From contig NZ_JBEXCV010000017.1 in assembly GCF_040605455.1 (NCBI RefSeq), positions 1 to 64,000 on the forward strand: a stretch of DNA of 64,000 bases. Direction: 5' to 3'. This stretch comes from Embleya sp040605455. Its GTDB lineage: Bacteria > Actinomycetota > Actinomycetes > Streptomycetales > Streptomycetaceae. Positions within the stretch are counted from its first letter, which is position 1. Every line of letters starts with the position of its first letter. The notes beneath the pieces are model-generated. The model had not been told where the DNA came from. It made no database searches and saw nothing but the letters and a program-made list of their open reading frames with translations. Positions 17,571 to 25,920 of this stretch are shown here, in pieces. Made by a program: the position numbers and the translations under genes.

Positions 17571-19109
17571 GTGGCTGGTGAGGTTCGGAAGGACGGTGCG
17601 GGGTTGCGTTCCGTGACCAGGACGCTCAAAGGTCTGCTGATCGCGGTGACCCTCGGGGCGGTTGTCGTTCTCGTGCTGCGGGCGCGTAAGTCGCGTACCG
17701 CGGCCGACCCGGTCGAGAGCCTCTCGTCGACCGATTCGACAGCTGATCCACAGGCCGATCCGAAAGCCCATCCGAGGGCAGACGCAAAGGCCGAACCCGG
17801 GCCTCGCGCCGCCGCGTTGCCGCCGACCCAGGCGCGGATCCCGGGCCGAGAGCACGCGCCGACGCCGGAGCGGGGCGGCGCATCGAAGCGGCCCGCCCCG
17901 GTCGCCCCGGCCCAGCGGATCCATCCGGCGCAGCCGACGAGCGCGCCGGCGCCGACGAGCGCATCGGAGCCGCCCCGGGTCCGGGCCGAGGCGCCGCTGC
18001 CGTTCGCCTCGGTGGAGCTCACCTCCTCGGCGCCCGCGGGTCTGGCTCGACACGAGTCGATCCGCGTCGCCGAGCCCCGGCCGATCGGGGCCGATCCGGC
18101 ACCCGTTCGCCGCAAGCGTGGTGTGCGTTCGCCGCTGGGCATCGGGCTGCTCGCGATGGCCGTGATCGCGGCGGGCGTCGGCGGCACCTTCGCGTACAAG
18201 GGGATCGCCGACGACGACAAGCAGAACGTCGCGTCCGCCACCAAGGCCGACCCGTCGGCGGAACCGCCCACCACGTCGGGCCGACCCAAGGCCGCGCCGC
18301 AGAAGTTCACCAAGGTGGCCGTCAAGTCCGGTGGCATGCTGACCAAGATGACCGTCGCGGGCAGCCGGTCCGGGGTCACCGCCGATGTGTGGGTCTGGCT
18401 TCCGCCGGGCTATGACACCCCTGCCAACCAGGGCCGCAGCTACCCCGTACTGGTCGCCCAGTCCGCGCTGCCCGGCGTCGAGTCGAACAGCTTCGTGGAC
18501 GACTCGGTGGCGTTCCTGCCCAAGCTCGCGGCAGCCATCGACGAGGGCACCGTCCCGCCGTACATCGTGGTCGCGCCCGAGCTGATGCCGTACTCGAAGC
18601 AGGAGGTGGACGCCGGCCAGACGGCGGCCAAGGACACCGAGTGCAGCGACATCCCGAACCGGCCGAAGATGGCCACTTTTCACAACGAGGACGTGCGCGA
18701 GGCGGTGCTGGCAACCCACCGAGCGAGCGCCGACCGCGCCTCGTGGGCGCTGATCGGGGACGGCTCGGGCGGCCTGTGCTCGGTCAAGTACGCGTTGCAG
18801 TACCCGCAGTACTACGCGGCGGCGGTCAGCCTCTCCGGCCGGACCACGCTCAAGTCCCCGCTGTGGAGCACCGATGCGGCGGCCAAGGCGGCGAACGATC
18901 CGGTCAAGCTGCTCGACGCGCGGCCCGACGTACGGATCCTGCTCTCCGGCCACACCGGCAGCACGGGCAACGACTTCGCCGGGAAGGCGAAGGCGCCGAC
19001 CACGGTCAGGGCGATCCCGGGCGCGGGCGGAGCGTCCGGCGACATAGGGCGTCAGCTGCCCGAGGCATTCACCTTCCTCGGCCGCAACACCCGGAATCCA
19101 ACGGCGTGA
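17571..19109 (+). CDS. Membrane-anchored esterase-family alpha/beta hydrolase
   Basis: About 512 residues. An N-terminal transmembrane helix (LKGLLIAVTLGAVVVLVL) is followed by a long Pro/Ala/Arg-rich linker, a second hydrophobic segment (LGIGLLAMAVIAAGVGGTFA) and then a putative-esterase domain of the enterochelin esterase/antigen 85 type. The nucleophile elbow reads GDGSGG within SWALIGDGSGGLCSVKYALQ. The substrate is unknown; location at the membrane is likely. The start is uncertain: GTG 17571, TTG 17604 (best-spaced AAGGA) and GTG 17613 are all in frame. The much longer open frame from 16758 is rejected as non-coding. Confidence 0.75.
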   Translation: MAGEVRKDGAGLRSVTRTLKGLLIAVTLGAVVVLVLRARKSRTAADPVESLSSTDSTADPQADPKAHPRADAKAEPGPRAAALPPTQARIPGREHAPTPERGGASKRPAPVAPAQRIHPAQPTSAPAPTSASEPPRVRAEAPLPFASVELTSSAPAGLARHESIRVAEPRPIGADPAPVRRKRGVRSPLGIGLLAMAVIAAGVGGTFAYKGIADDDKQNVASATKADPSAEPPTTSGRPKAAPQKFTKVAVKSGGMLTKMTVAGSRSGVTADVWVWLPPGYDTPANQGRSYPVLVAQSALPGVESNSFVDDSVAFLPKLAAAIDEGTVPPYIVVAPELMPYSKQEVDAGQTAAKDTECSDIPNRPKMATFHNEDVREAVLATHRASADRASWALIGDGSGGLCSVKYALQYPQYYAAAVSLSGRTTLKSPLWSTDAAAKAANDPVKLLDARPDVRILLSGHTGSTGNDFAGKAKAPTTVRAIPGAGGASGDIGRQLPEAFTFLGRNTRNPTA

Positions 19110-19214
19110 CGCGGCGCGGCGGGACCGGACCGGATACCCCCGGGTGGGGGTCGCGGGCCGGCACCGCCGCGTACCGTTCGTGCGTGAGTGTCCGTTCGAT
19201 GGTAGGCAGTACGC

Positions 19215-20846
19215 GTGAAACGAATATCCCGGGTGGGACTCCTCGGCCGTGCGATTCCGGTCGCGCTCGCCGTCGCGACAGTCGCGAGCTGTTCGGTCGC
19301 GTCCGATCTCGGTGATGCCGCGGGGGGTGGGCGACCCGGCATGTCCCGGCCCACTGCGGCCGGAGCCAAGGGGCCGGCCACGCCCGGGGACCCCGACCCC
19401 CGGTTGGCGCGCTTCTACACCCAGCAGCCGACCTGGAAGGTGTGCGAGAGCGACGACCCCGATGAGCGCAGTCAGGCCAAGGCGTTCCGCTGCGCGACGT
19501 TCACCGTGCCGCTCGACTACTCCCGGCCGACCGGCAAGACCATCGACATCGCGGTCACCCGCAAGGCCGCGGGCAAACCGGGACAGCGGATCGGCTCGCT
19601 GCTGATCAACCCCGGCGGTCCGGGCGGCTCCGGGGTCGAGGCGGCGTGGTGGATGGCCGAGGACACCATCGGCAAGCCGGTCCAGGACGCGTACGACGTG
19701 GTCGGCTTCGACCCGCGCGGGGTCGAGCGCAGCGCGCCGGTGAAGTGCATGACCGACGCCGAGCGGGACAGGTACGTGGCCGAGGACCTGCCGGAGGACC
19801 CGGCGCGGGCCGAGGCACGGGCCAAGGAACGCGAGAAGACCTACGCGACGGAGTGCCAGAGCCGGTCGGGTGAACTGCTGCCCTACGTCGGCACCGACAA
19901 CGCCGCACGCGACATGGACGTCCTGCGCGCGGCCCTGGGCGACGAGAAGCTCAACTACATCGGTTTCTCCTACGGCACCTACCTGGGCGCCACCTACGCG
20001 GAACGGTTCCCCACCCGCACCGGCCGACTGGTCCTGGACGGCGCGGTGGACCCGGCCGCGGACAACCTGAGCGCGTCGGTCGAGCAGCAGGTGGGCTTCG
20101 ACCGGTCGTTGCGCCGATTCGCCGAGGACTGCGCGGGGCGTTCGGGCTGCGCGCTCGGCAACGACCCGAAGACCGCGCCGATCAGGGCCGCCGACTTCCT
20201 CGACGGCCTGCAGGAGAACCCGCTCACCGGCCGGGGCGGCCGCAAGCTCACCTCCAGCCTGGGCTGGACCGGCGTGATCAGCCTGCTCTACGGCGACAAG
20301 GACACCGCGTGGAAATACCTGCGCGACTCGCTCGCCGACGCGATCGTGCGCAAGTCGCCGGACGCGCTGCTGTTCTACGCCGATAACTACAACGGGCGGG
20401 ACGAGGAAGGGCACTACGACAACAGCGCGGACGCGTTCATCGCGATCGGCTGTGCGGACGGGTCCGGGGACGCGCCGACGCCGGAGCAGGTGCAGGCCGC
20501 GCTGACCCGACTCAAGACCGACGCGCCGCTGCTCGCGCGCGATGTCACCGCCGAGGACCTGACCGGGCAGAGCTGCGAGGACTGGCCGTTCAAGTCGCCG
20601 GCGAAGCCGCACGCGATTCGCGCGCAGGGCAGCGCGCCGATCCTGGTGGTCGGTACGACGGGAGACCCGGCCACGCCCTACGCCTCGGCCGAGAAGCTGG
20701 CGAGCCAGCTGGCCGACGCGACGCTGCTGACCTTCGAGGGCGAGGGGCACACCGCGTACGGCGGCAACAGCACGTGCGTGGACGGGGCGGTGGAGGGGTT
20801 CCTGCTGCGGGGGACGATGCCGGCGAAGGGGAAGCGGTGTAGTTGA
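19215..20846 (+). CDS. TAP-type alpha/beta hydrolase lipoprotein
   Basis: A 543-residue exported hydrolase. The signal ends in the lipobox VASC (ATVASCSVAS). The fold has oxyanion-hole stretch NPGGPGGSG, nucleophile elbow GFSYGTYLGA and the C-terminal TAP-like domain with VVGTTGDPATPY and the catalytic histidine in GEGHTAYG. The family includes the tripeptidyl aminopeptidases secreted by streptomycetes, so a peptidase role is likely but not proven. The next gene is a paralogue. GTG 19215 is the only start that retains the whole signal peptide. Confidence 0.88.
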   Translation: MKRISRVGLLGRAIPVALAVATVASCSVASDLGDAAGGGRPGMSRPTAAGAKGPATPGDPDPRLARFYTQQPTWKVCESDDPDERSQAKAFRCATFTVPLDYSRPTGKTIDIAVTRKAAGKPGQRIGSLLINPGGPGGSGVEAAWWMAEDTIGKPVQDAYDVVGFDPRGVERSAPVKCMTDAERDRYVAEDLPEDPARAEARAKEREKTYATECQSRSGELLPYVGTDNAARDMDVLRAALGDEKLNYIGFSYGTYLGATYAERFPTRTGRLVLDGAVDPAADNLSASVEQQVGFDRSLRRFAEDCAGRSGCALGNDPKTAPIRAADFLDGLQENPLTGRGGRKLTSSLGWTGVISLLYGDKDTAWKYLRDSLADAIVRKSPDALLFYADNYNGRDEEGHYDNSADAFIAIGCADGSGDAPTPEQVQAALTRLKTDAPLLARDVTAEDLTGQSCEDWPFKSPAKPHAIRAQGSAPILVVGTTGDPATPYASAEKLASQLADATLLTFEGEGHTAYGGNSTCVDGAVEGFLLRGTMPAKGKRCS

Positions 20847-21076
20847 CCGGCGGGGGCGTGGGGGCGCAGGGGTGCGGGGGTCGGCGGGGCGCGGCGGGTT
20901 CGGGAGGTCGCGCCGCCGGGTTGCCGGGTCAAAGCGTCGCCGTGCGGCTGCGTCTTGGCGTCACGGGCACCATGGCGTCGTCGCGTCGTCGCGTCGTTGG
21001 GGAGTATCGCCGAGCTGCGCGGTTACCCTCCCCAGGAGGTGCACGGTCGTACTGGGCTAGCCGAGGAGCGGGTCGC

Positions 21077-22627
21077 ATGCTGCGGGGTTCGTGCGCGAGG
21101 GTCGTCGCGGCGGCGGTCGGCCTGCTCCTGGTGGCGGGATGCGGATCGGGATCGTCGGCGAAATCACCGGACCGGGTCGCCGACACGGCCAAGGCGCCCG
21201 TGACCGCAGACCCGGACGGCAAGGCGACCGACAAGGCGCCGCCGACCGCGGCGGTGGAGCCGATCGGGTGGACCGCGTGTACCGGCGGCTTCCAGTGCGG
21301 CACGCTCCAGGTGCCGCTGGACCATGCCAAGCCGGACGGTCCGAAGATCAAGCTCGCGGTGATCAAAAAGCCCGCCACCGGCCCGAATCGCATCGGCTCG
21401 CTGGTGCTCAACCCGGGCGGTCCGGGCGGCTCCGGCCTGGACTTCGCGCAGTACGCGGCCGTCAGGTATCCGGCCGACCTGCGCAAGCGCTTCGACATCG
21501 TCGGCTTCGACCCGCGCGGCGTCGGCCGCAGCACCGCGGTCGGCTGCCTGACCGACAACGCGATGGACACCTTCACCCAGCTCGACGCGACGCCGGACAC
21601 CCCCGACGAGGAGCAGGCCTGGCTGGACGGCACCGGTGCCTACGGGCGGGCCTGCGCGAGCAAGTCGGGCGACCTGCTCGGCCACGTGAGCACCGTGGAC
21701 GCCGCGCGTGACATGGACCTGCTGCGCGCGGCCCTGGGCGACGCGAAGCTCTACTACCTGGGCGCGTCGTACGGGACCTTCCTCGGCGCGACCTACGCCG
21801 AGCTGTACCCGAGCCGGGTCGGCCGGCTGGTCCTGGACGGCGCGATGGACCCGAGCCAGTCGGCGGTGGCCGCCAACAAGGTGCAGGGCGGCGGCTTCGA
21901 GACCGCGCTGGCGGCGTTCCTGGACAACTGCGTCGGCGGTGGCTCGTGCTCTCTCGGCGCGACCCGCGAGGCCGGACTGGCCAAGATCCGCGGTCTGCTC
22001 GAACAACTCGACGCACGCCCGCTGCCCGGCGACGCGACCCGCAAGGTCACCGAGTCGATCGCGACCACGGGCATCCTGTCGCCGCTGTACTCCAAGGACC
22101 AGTGGCCGGATCTGCGGCAGGCGCTGGAGGCCGCGCTGCGCGGCGACGGGCAGCCGCTGCTCGAACTCAACGACCAGTACTACGAGCGTGGCCCCGACGG
22201 AAAGTACAACAACCTGATGGCCGCCAACGCGGCGGTGAACTGCCTGGACGCGCCGCCGGCCGCCACGTCCCGCGAGGACGTCGAGCGCGAGCTGCCCGGC
22301 TACCTGGCCGACTCGCCGACCTTCGGCCGCAACCTCGCCTGGGCGGGCCTGACCTGCGCCTCCTGGCCGGTCCCGCCGACCGGCCGGCCCCACCCGATCA
22401 GGGCCGAGGGCGCCGCCCCGATCCTGGTGGTGGGCACGACCCGGGACCCGGCCACCCCGTACGCCTGGGCCCAGTCCCTGGCCGGCCAACTGGCCTCCGG
22501 CGCCCTCCTGACCTACGACGGCGACGGCCACACCGCCTTCGGCCGAGGCAGCGACTGCGTCGACCGCACGGTGGTCGACTACCTCACCCAGGGCACCGTC
22601 CCCACGAAGGGCAAGACCTGCCGCTGA
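21077..22627 (+). CDS. TAP-type alpha/beta hydrolase lipoprotein, second paralogue
   Basis: A 516-residue paralogue of the previous protein. The lipobox is VAGC in GLLLVAGCGSGS. The same landmarks appear: NPGGPGGSG, the elbow GASYGTFLGATYAE, the DPATPYAWAQS stretch and GDGHTAFG near the end. Its elbow has alanine where the neighbour has phenylalanine, so substrate range may differ. ATG 21077 has GAGGAG eight bases upstream; open frame further upstream is spurious. The pair probably arose by tandem duplication. Both end close to the tRNA gene. Confidence 0.88.
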   Translation: MLRGSCARVVAAAVGLLLVAGCGSGSSAKSPDRVADTAKAPVTADPDGKATDKAPPTAAVEPIGWTACTGGFQCGTLQVPLDHAKPDGPKIKLAVIKKPATGPNRIGSLVLNPGGPGGSGLDFAQYAAVRYPADLRKRFDIVGFDPRGVGRSTAVGCLTDNAMDTFTQLDATPDTPDEEQAWLDGTGAYGRACASKSGDLLGHVSTVDAARDMDLLRAALGDAKLYYLGASYGTFLGATYAELYPSRVGRLVLDGAMDPSQSAVAANKVQGGGFETALAAFLDNCVGGGSCSLGATREAGLAKIRGLLEQLDARPLPGDATRKVTESIATTGILSPLYSKDQWPDLRQALEAALRGDGQPLLELNDQYYERGPDGKYNNLMAANAAVNCLDAPPAATSREDVERELPGYLADSPTFGRNLAWAGLTCASWPVPPTGRPHPIRAEGAAPILVVGTTRDPATPYAWAQSLAGQLASGALLTYDGDGHTAFGRGSDCVDRTVVDYLTQGTVPTKGKTCR

Positions 22628-22708
22628 CCCCCGACAAACGCGCGTGTGGACCACCCCGGCGGGTGTGTACACTCATTCCCTGTCGCCACCTTCGAGGTGG
22701 GCAGACAA

Positions 22709-22782
22709 GCCGCCTTAGCTCAGTCGGCTAGAGCGACGCACTCGTAATGCGTAGGTCAAGGGTTCGACTCCCTTAGGCGGCT
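22709..22782 (+). tRNA. tRNA-Thr (anticodon CGT)
   Basis: A 74-nt tRNA with acceptor GCCGCCT pairing with AGGCGGC (22775-22781), D stem GCTC/GAGC, anticodon stem ACGCA/TGCGT and loop CTCGTAA (anticodon CGT), and T stem AAGGG/CCCTT around TTCGACT. CCA is not encoded. TACACT at 22668-22673 may be its -10 box. Its 3' part is the integration site of the island described separately, and the insertion rebuilds an intact tRNA. Confidence 0.97.
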
Positions 22783-22783
22783 C
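22741..22783 (+). repeat. Attachment-site repeat, tRNA-proximal copy
   Basis: Starts at the anticodon loop (CTCGTAATGCG) and runs to the base after the tRNA end. It is identical over 43 bases to 27344-27386. Three more bases upstream (CGC) also match if one mismatch is allowed. Confidence 0.9.
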
Positions 22784-22790
22784 AAAATAT

Positions 22791-22843
22791 ATGGACAGGT
22801 AGAACCTCATCGACGCGAGGTTTTACCTGTCCATTGCTTTTTG
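22791..22843 (+). terminator. Element-borne terminator directly after tRNA-Thr
   Basis: ATGGACAGGTAGAACCTC (22791-22808) pairs with GAGGTTTTACCTGTCCAT (22817-22834) with one mismatch around an 8-base loop. CTTTTTG follows. It is a classic intrinsic terminator lying just inside the element, so it now ends the tRNA transcript. Confidence 0.85.
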
Positions 22844-23182
22844 TTGCGCCTGTATTCGGACATCTACATCGAGCCTGCCGTTCCGCTGGCCCACCGCACC
22901 ACTGCGTACGGGCCCCGCCGAATCGGCGGGGCCCGTGGTGTGTCCGCAGGGCACGCGGGGAGCAGCCGCAGACGCGGCGCGGTGCCGTGGGTCCGCTCCC
23001 AGCGACGACGCTGTCCCGAGGCCGGTCACCCGGCTCGCCGTGGTGGCGCTGTTCCCGCTGGACACGGCCTGCGGCGGCTCGATCCGAGGCGCGTTGTTGT
23101 CGCCCGTGATGTGCAGGTTGGACGTCTGCTGGACAGCCTGCTGCACCTGTTCCGGGGTGGGGTCCTGCTGTTCGGCGGGCAT
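22823..23182 (-). CDS. Hypothetical protein, possibly a gene remnant
   Basis: A 119-residue frame beginning MPAEQQDPTPEQVQQ with GGAGAG 12 bases upstream. The first 40 residues (through LHITGDNNAPRIEPP) have natural composition and look coding. The rest is Arg/Pro/Gly-rich, and the frame runs into the terminator hairpin, which suggests that the true 3' end was lost when the element decayed. No family is recognised. Confidence 0.3.
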   Translation of the reverse strand: MPAEQQDPTPEQVQQAVQQTSNLHITGDNNAPRIEPPQAVSSGNSATTASRVTGLGTASSLGADPRHRAASAAAPRVPCGHTTGPADSAGPVRSGAVGQRNGRLDVDVRIQAQQKAMDR

Positions 23183-23235
23183 CGAGGCGCTCAGCTCTCC
23201 AACGAATCCGGCGAGACGGGCGCCGACAGGCTCGA

Positions 23236-24054
23236 TCAGCCGATCGGTGGTGCGAGGTATTCCAGCGCATAACCGTCGCCGGAGGGGGTTACGCGGGCGA
23301 TGCCGGGTGAGTCGAGATGGGCGCCGGCTACGAAGTGGTGTGGCTGGGTCAGTTGTTCGAGGAGGGCCGCTCGCGCGGCGCGGGCCTGGGATTGGTTGCC
23401 GTCGAGCTCCCAGGACACGTTCGGCTGATCGAATTGGAGCGTGGGAACGTGAACGGTGTCGCCCCAGGCGAGAAGGTGGCCGGTGCCGCTCCTGACCTCG
23501 TAGACGGTGTGACCGGGTGTGTGGCCCGGTGTCGGGATCGCGGTGGTCCAGTCGTTGATCGCGACCTTCTCCGACACGGGTACGACCCGGTCGCGGATCG
23601 GCTCGAGCCGCCCCGTGAACACCGAGGTGTCGCCGGCGCCGATCCACACGCGCTCAAGTTTGGTGAACGCCTCCGAACCGTCCGGCGCGATCAGGCCGCT
23701 CACGTGGTCTTCGTGCTTGTGGGTGATGGCCACATCGGTGACATGTGCACGGTCGATTCCCGCTTCGTCGAGCGCGTCGTAGATCAATCCCATGGTGGGG
23801 TCGTGCCAGGCGTTGGACGCGCCGGTGTCGATGAGAACCGACCGCGTGCCGTCGGTGACGAAGAAGGCGTTGACCGACAGCCGCAAGTTGTCGCCGGCCA
23901 GCGGGACGGCGGCCGGCAGCTCATCGAGCGTGCACCCGTCCTCGTCGCGGAGCCGTGTCGGCGGCATGTCGATGTACCCGTCTCGCAACGAGATCACCTG
24001 CAGATCGCCGAATTCGAACGTGGCATGGTGCCGGCCACTTGAGATCAGACGCAT
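23236..24054 (-). CDS. Metallo-beta-lactamase-fold hydrolase
   Basis: A 272-residue MBL-fold enzyme. The metal-binding motif is HKHEDH in VAITHKHEDHVSG, with later ligands in PTPGHTPGH and GAHLDSPG. Such proteins hydrolyse lactones, thioesters or similar substrates; the substrate here is unknown. ATG 24054 has GGAGG five bases upstream; the open frame extends further but without a site. It is divergent from the XRE-cupin regulator, with a perfect palindrome between them, so it is probably that regulator's target. Both are intact although the genes around them are broken. Confidence 0.85.
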   Translation of the reverse strand: MRLISSGRHHATFEFGDLQVISLRDGYIDMPPTRLRDEDGCTLDELPAAVPLAGDNLRLSVNAFFVTDGTRSVLIDTGASNAWHDPTMGLIYDALDEAGIDRAHVTDVAITHKHEDHVSGLIAPDGSEAFTKLERVWIGAGDTSVFTGRLEPIRDRVVPVSEKVAINDWTTAIPTPGHTPGHTVYEVRSGTGHLLAWGDTVHVPTLQFDQPNVSWELDGNQSQARAARAALLEQLTQPHHFVAGAHLDSPGIARVTPSGDGYALEYLAPPIG

Positions 24055-24095
24055 GGAACCTCCGTCGTGTCGGGCGCACATCGCACGTCTCTGAT

Positions 24096-24112
24096 AGAAG
24101 ATCATATCTTCT
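24096..24112. promoter_or_regulatory. Perfect 17-base operator palindrome
   Basis: AGAAGAT-CAT-ATCTTCT lies in the 112-base space between the divergent hydrolase and XRE-cupin genes. It is AT-rich in a GC-rich setting. TACACT at 24126-24131 could be the regulator's -10 box, which would put the palindrome over its -35 region. Binding by the XRE-cupin protein is inferred. Confidence 0.65.
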
Positions 24113-24166
24113 TTAGGAGAAACCCTACACTGTGGGCAGCGAGGTACTCATCGATCGAGGAGCACG

Positions 24167-24775
24167 GTGGCCGAGCAAGACGAAAACGCGGCCGAACCAC
24201 GGCACGGTGACGACCTGGCAGGCGCGTTCGGCGGTAACGTGCGGCGACGCCGCGAGGAGGCGGGCCTGACGCTGGAGCAGCTGTCCACACAGTCGTCGGT
24301 CAGCCGGGCGATGCTGTCCAAGGTCGAACGCGGCGAGAAGAGCCCGACGATCGGCGTCGCGTCCAGGATCGCCCACGCGCTCGACGCGTCGCTCTCGGAC
24401 CTGATCGGTGCGCCGGCTGCTGCCGCGTCCGGTGTGGCCGTTGTCATGCGCAAGAACGATCGCCCCGTTTTCCGTGACCCGGAAACCGGCTTCGAGCGGC
24501 ACATCGTGTCAGCGGCCCCGGGCGCGGGACGATCCGAGATGGTCGTCCACTACCTCCCCGCGCAGGTCTCCACCGGGCTGCTGCCCGCGTATCCGCCGGG
24601 TACGGAGAAACAACTCGTGGTGCTCGAAGGCGCCCTCACCGTCGCGATCGGCGGGATCAGCGAGACCCTGAACACAGGCGACTCCCTGTTTTTCCAAGCC
24701 GACGCGGACCACGGCTTCGCCAACCGAACGAACGTTCCCTGCGAATACATCATGGTCATCTCGCGCAGAACCTGA
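24167..24775 (+). CDS. XRE-family regulator with C-terminal cupin domain
   Basis: A 202-residue protein. An XRE helix-turn-helix covers about residues 20-80 (VRRRREEAGLTLEQLSTQSS, then SRAMLSKVERGEKSPTIGVA). A cupin domain covers about 115-200, including the glycine-rich barrel stretch LEGALTVAIGGISETLNTGD. Regulators of this layout sense a small molecule in the cupin and usually control a divergent or adjacent enzyme gene. GTG 24167 has GAGGAG seven bases upstream. Autoregulation through the adjacent palindrome is likely. Confidence 0.85.
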   Translation: MAEQDENAAEPRHGDDLAGAFGGNVRRRREEAGLTLEQLSTQSSVSRAMLSKVERGEKSPTIGVASRIAHALDASLSDLIGAPAAAASGVAVVMRKNDRPVFRDPETGFERHIVSAAPGAGRSEMVVHYLPAQVSTGLLPAYPPGTEKQLVVLEGALTVAIGGISETLNTGDSLFFQADADHGFANRTNVPCEYIMVISRRT

Positions 24776-24796
24776 TCGGCCGCAGCTTGCGGGCCT

Positions 24797-25031
24797 GGAC
24801 AAAGCCGGCTCGCCCGGGTCGAGCCCACCCGGTTCGGCAGGCCGTACTACTTGCGCCCCAACGGGCCTGGCGCCCTCAACCCGTATGTGCTCTTGCGCGA
24901 GGCGCAGCGCCGCTCCGGCAAGTCCGCGGTCGCCAGGTTCGCGATGTGCGGCCGCGAGATCCTCGGCTTCATCCACCCGCACGGCGACGTACTGGTCCTG
25001 TACCAGGCCTACTGGCCGGTCGTCTGCGTCA
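24797..25031 (+). pseudogene. ku fragment (DNA end-binding protein, NHEJ)
   Basis: An open stretch of about 78 codons with no start codon reads VEPTRFGRPYYLRPNG, then NPYVLLREAQRRSGKSAVAR and LGFIHPHGDVLVLYQAYWP. This matches the core beta-barrel region of bacterial Ku: the PYYL segment, the LLREAL helix and the GDVLVL strand. Both ends are missing: the frame opens only after the stop of the preceding regulator gene, and resemblance to Ku ends abruptly near 25031. It is a relic, not a functional gene. Recognition rests on my memory of the family pattern. Confidence 0.65.
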
Positions 25032-25034
25032 TAG

Positions 25035-25485
25035 AAACTCAAACGAACCATCACAGCCCTGGCGCTGGCAACGGGTGCACTCGTCGGCGGCATGTCCCCG
25101 GCCGGAGCGGCCGACGCCGGCCCGGGCCAGGCCACGGTCAAGGCGAATGCTCCCGGAATCGAGAAAGGCAGCCCTGCCTACAGGACCGAATACCGAGACA
25201 AGAACGAGGCCACCAACTGCCCGTCAGGAGCCATGTGCCTCAGTGTGTGGGACACCACGCGCAGCCCGGATCAGTGGAAGGTGTTCATTCTCAGGACGTG
25301 CGGCATCTACAACTTGGCCTACTGGGAAGGTGGCGGCTTCTGGGAGAACAACCAGACCGGCGACGCCCGGGGCACCTTCTACCGGGGCAAGCACGGCACC
25401 GGCATCTACACCACCACCGACAAGCCCTACTCCAACGGCCTACGGCTGGGGTCCGATCACCGTGCACCCAACCGGCGCCGTGTAA
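25035..25485 (+). pseudogene. Secreted small protein (peptidase inhibitor I36-like), broken at both ends
   Basis: The frame reads KLKRTITALALATGALVGG and then SPAGAADAG, a good signal peptide, but the codon before the first lysine is TAG instead of a start. The mature part has TNCPSGAMCLSVWD, a cysteine in ILRTCGIYNL and FWENNQTGDARGTFYRG, which resembles the small secreted I36-type inhibitors of streptomycetes. Near 25440 one extra G shifts the frame; dropping it gives NAYGWGPITVHPTGAV and a stop at 25485. Translation from ATG 25092 would lack the signal peptide. Confidence 0.6.
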
Positions 25486-25920
25486 CTGTACGAGGCCCTC
25501 GCAGATCTGCGTGAACAGGGTCTCGGCGGACGCGGGTCGCGCTGTCCGCGCGAGGATGTGGTCGAGCGAAGTCTCGGCGTGGTCCAGCACCAGGACGGTG
25601 GCGCCGTCGAGGTCGGGGAGGGCCGAGTCGTCGACGGTCAGCACCTCGTGCATGCGGATCAGCCGGGGTGCGCGCACGCGGCGCAGCACATCGATCTCGC
25701 GCTCCGCCAGGTCCTGGAGGTGACGCAGTTGCCTCGGTGTGCGTGTCCCGGTGGGGAGGAACTTGAGCGCGGCTCTGCGCGGTTCGTCCGCCGTGGATCG
25801 TCGCGCGGTGTAGACGCTCCCGAACCCGCCGGACCCCAGGAGGCGTTCGACCCGCCACGAGCCGATCTCGTATCCCTCGGGTACGGCCACGGTGCTGGGT
25901 CGTGGCTGACGCTCGGTCAT
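25463..25920 (-). pseudogene. Serine/threonine protein kinase cut off in its catalytic loop
   Basis: From ATG 25920 the protein shows the kinase glycine loop LLGSGGFGSVY, the ATP lysine in AALKFLP and the C-helix region. The catalytic loop begins at HGAGWVHGD, and kinase similarity stops right there. What follows (RTPAVGRW, then Arg/Cys-rich residues to a chance stop at 25291) is antisense to the secreted-protein remnant. Activation loop, C lobe and any sensor are missing, so it cannot be an active kinase. The start overlaps the FHA gene's stop by four bases. Confidence 0.75.

Noticed and set aside
17487..20750. A 1087-codon minus-strand frame opposite the esterase and first TAP-type hydrolase
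   Set aside because: Composition and lack of motifs mark it as a shadow; both sense genes have intact catalytic motifs.
24851..25723. A single 290-codon + strand frame running through the ku fragment
   Set aside because: Only the first 60 or so codons resemble a protein. The rest is out of frame with the secreted-protein remnant and antisense to the kinase.
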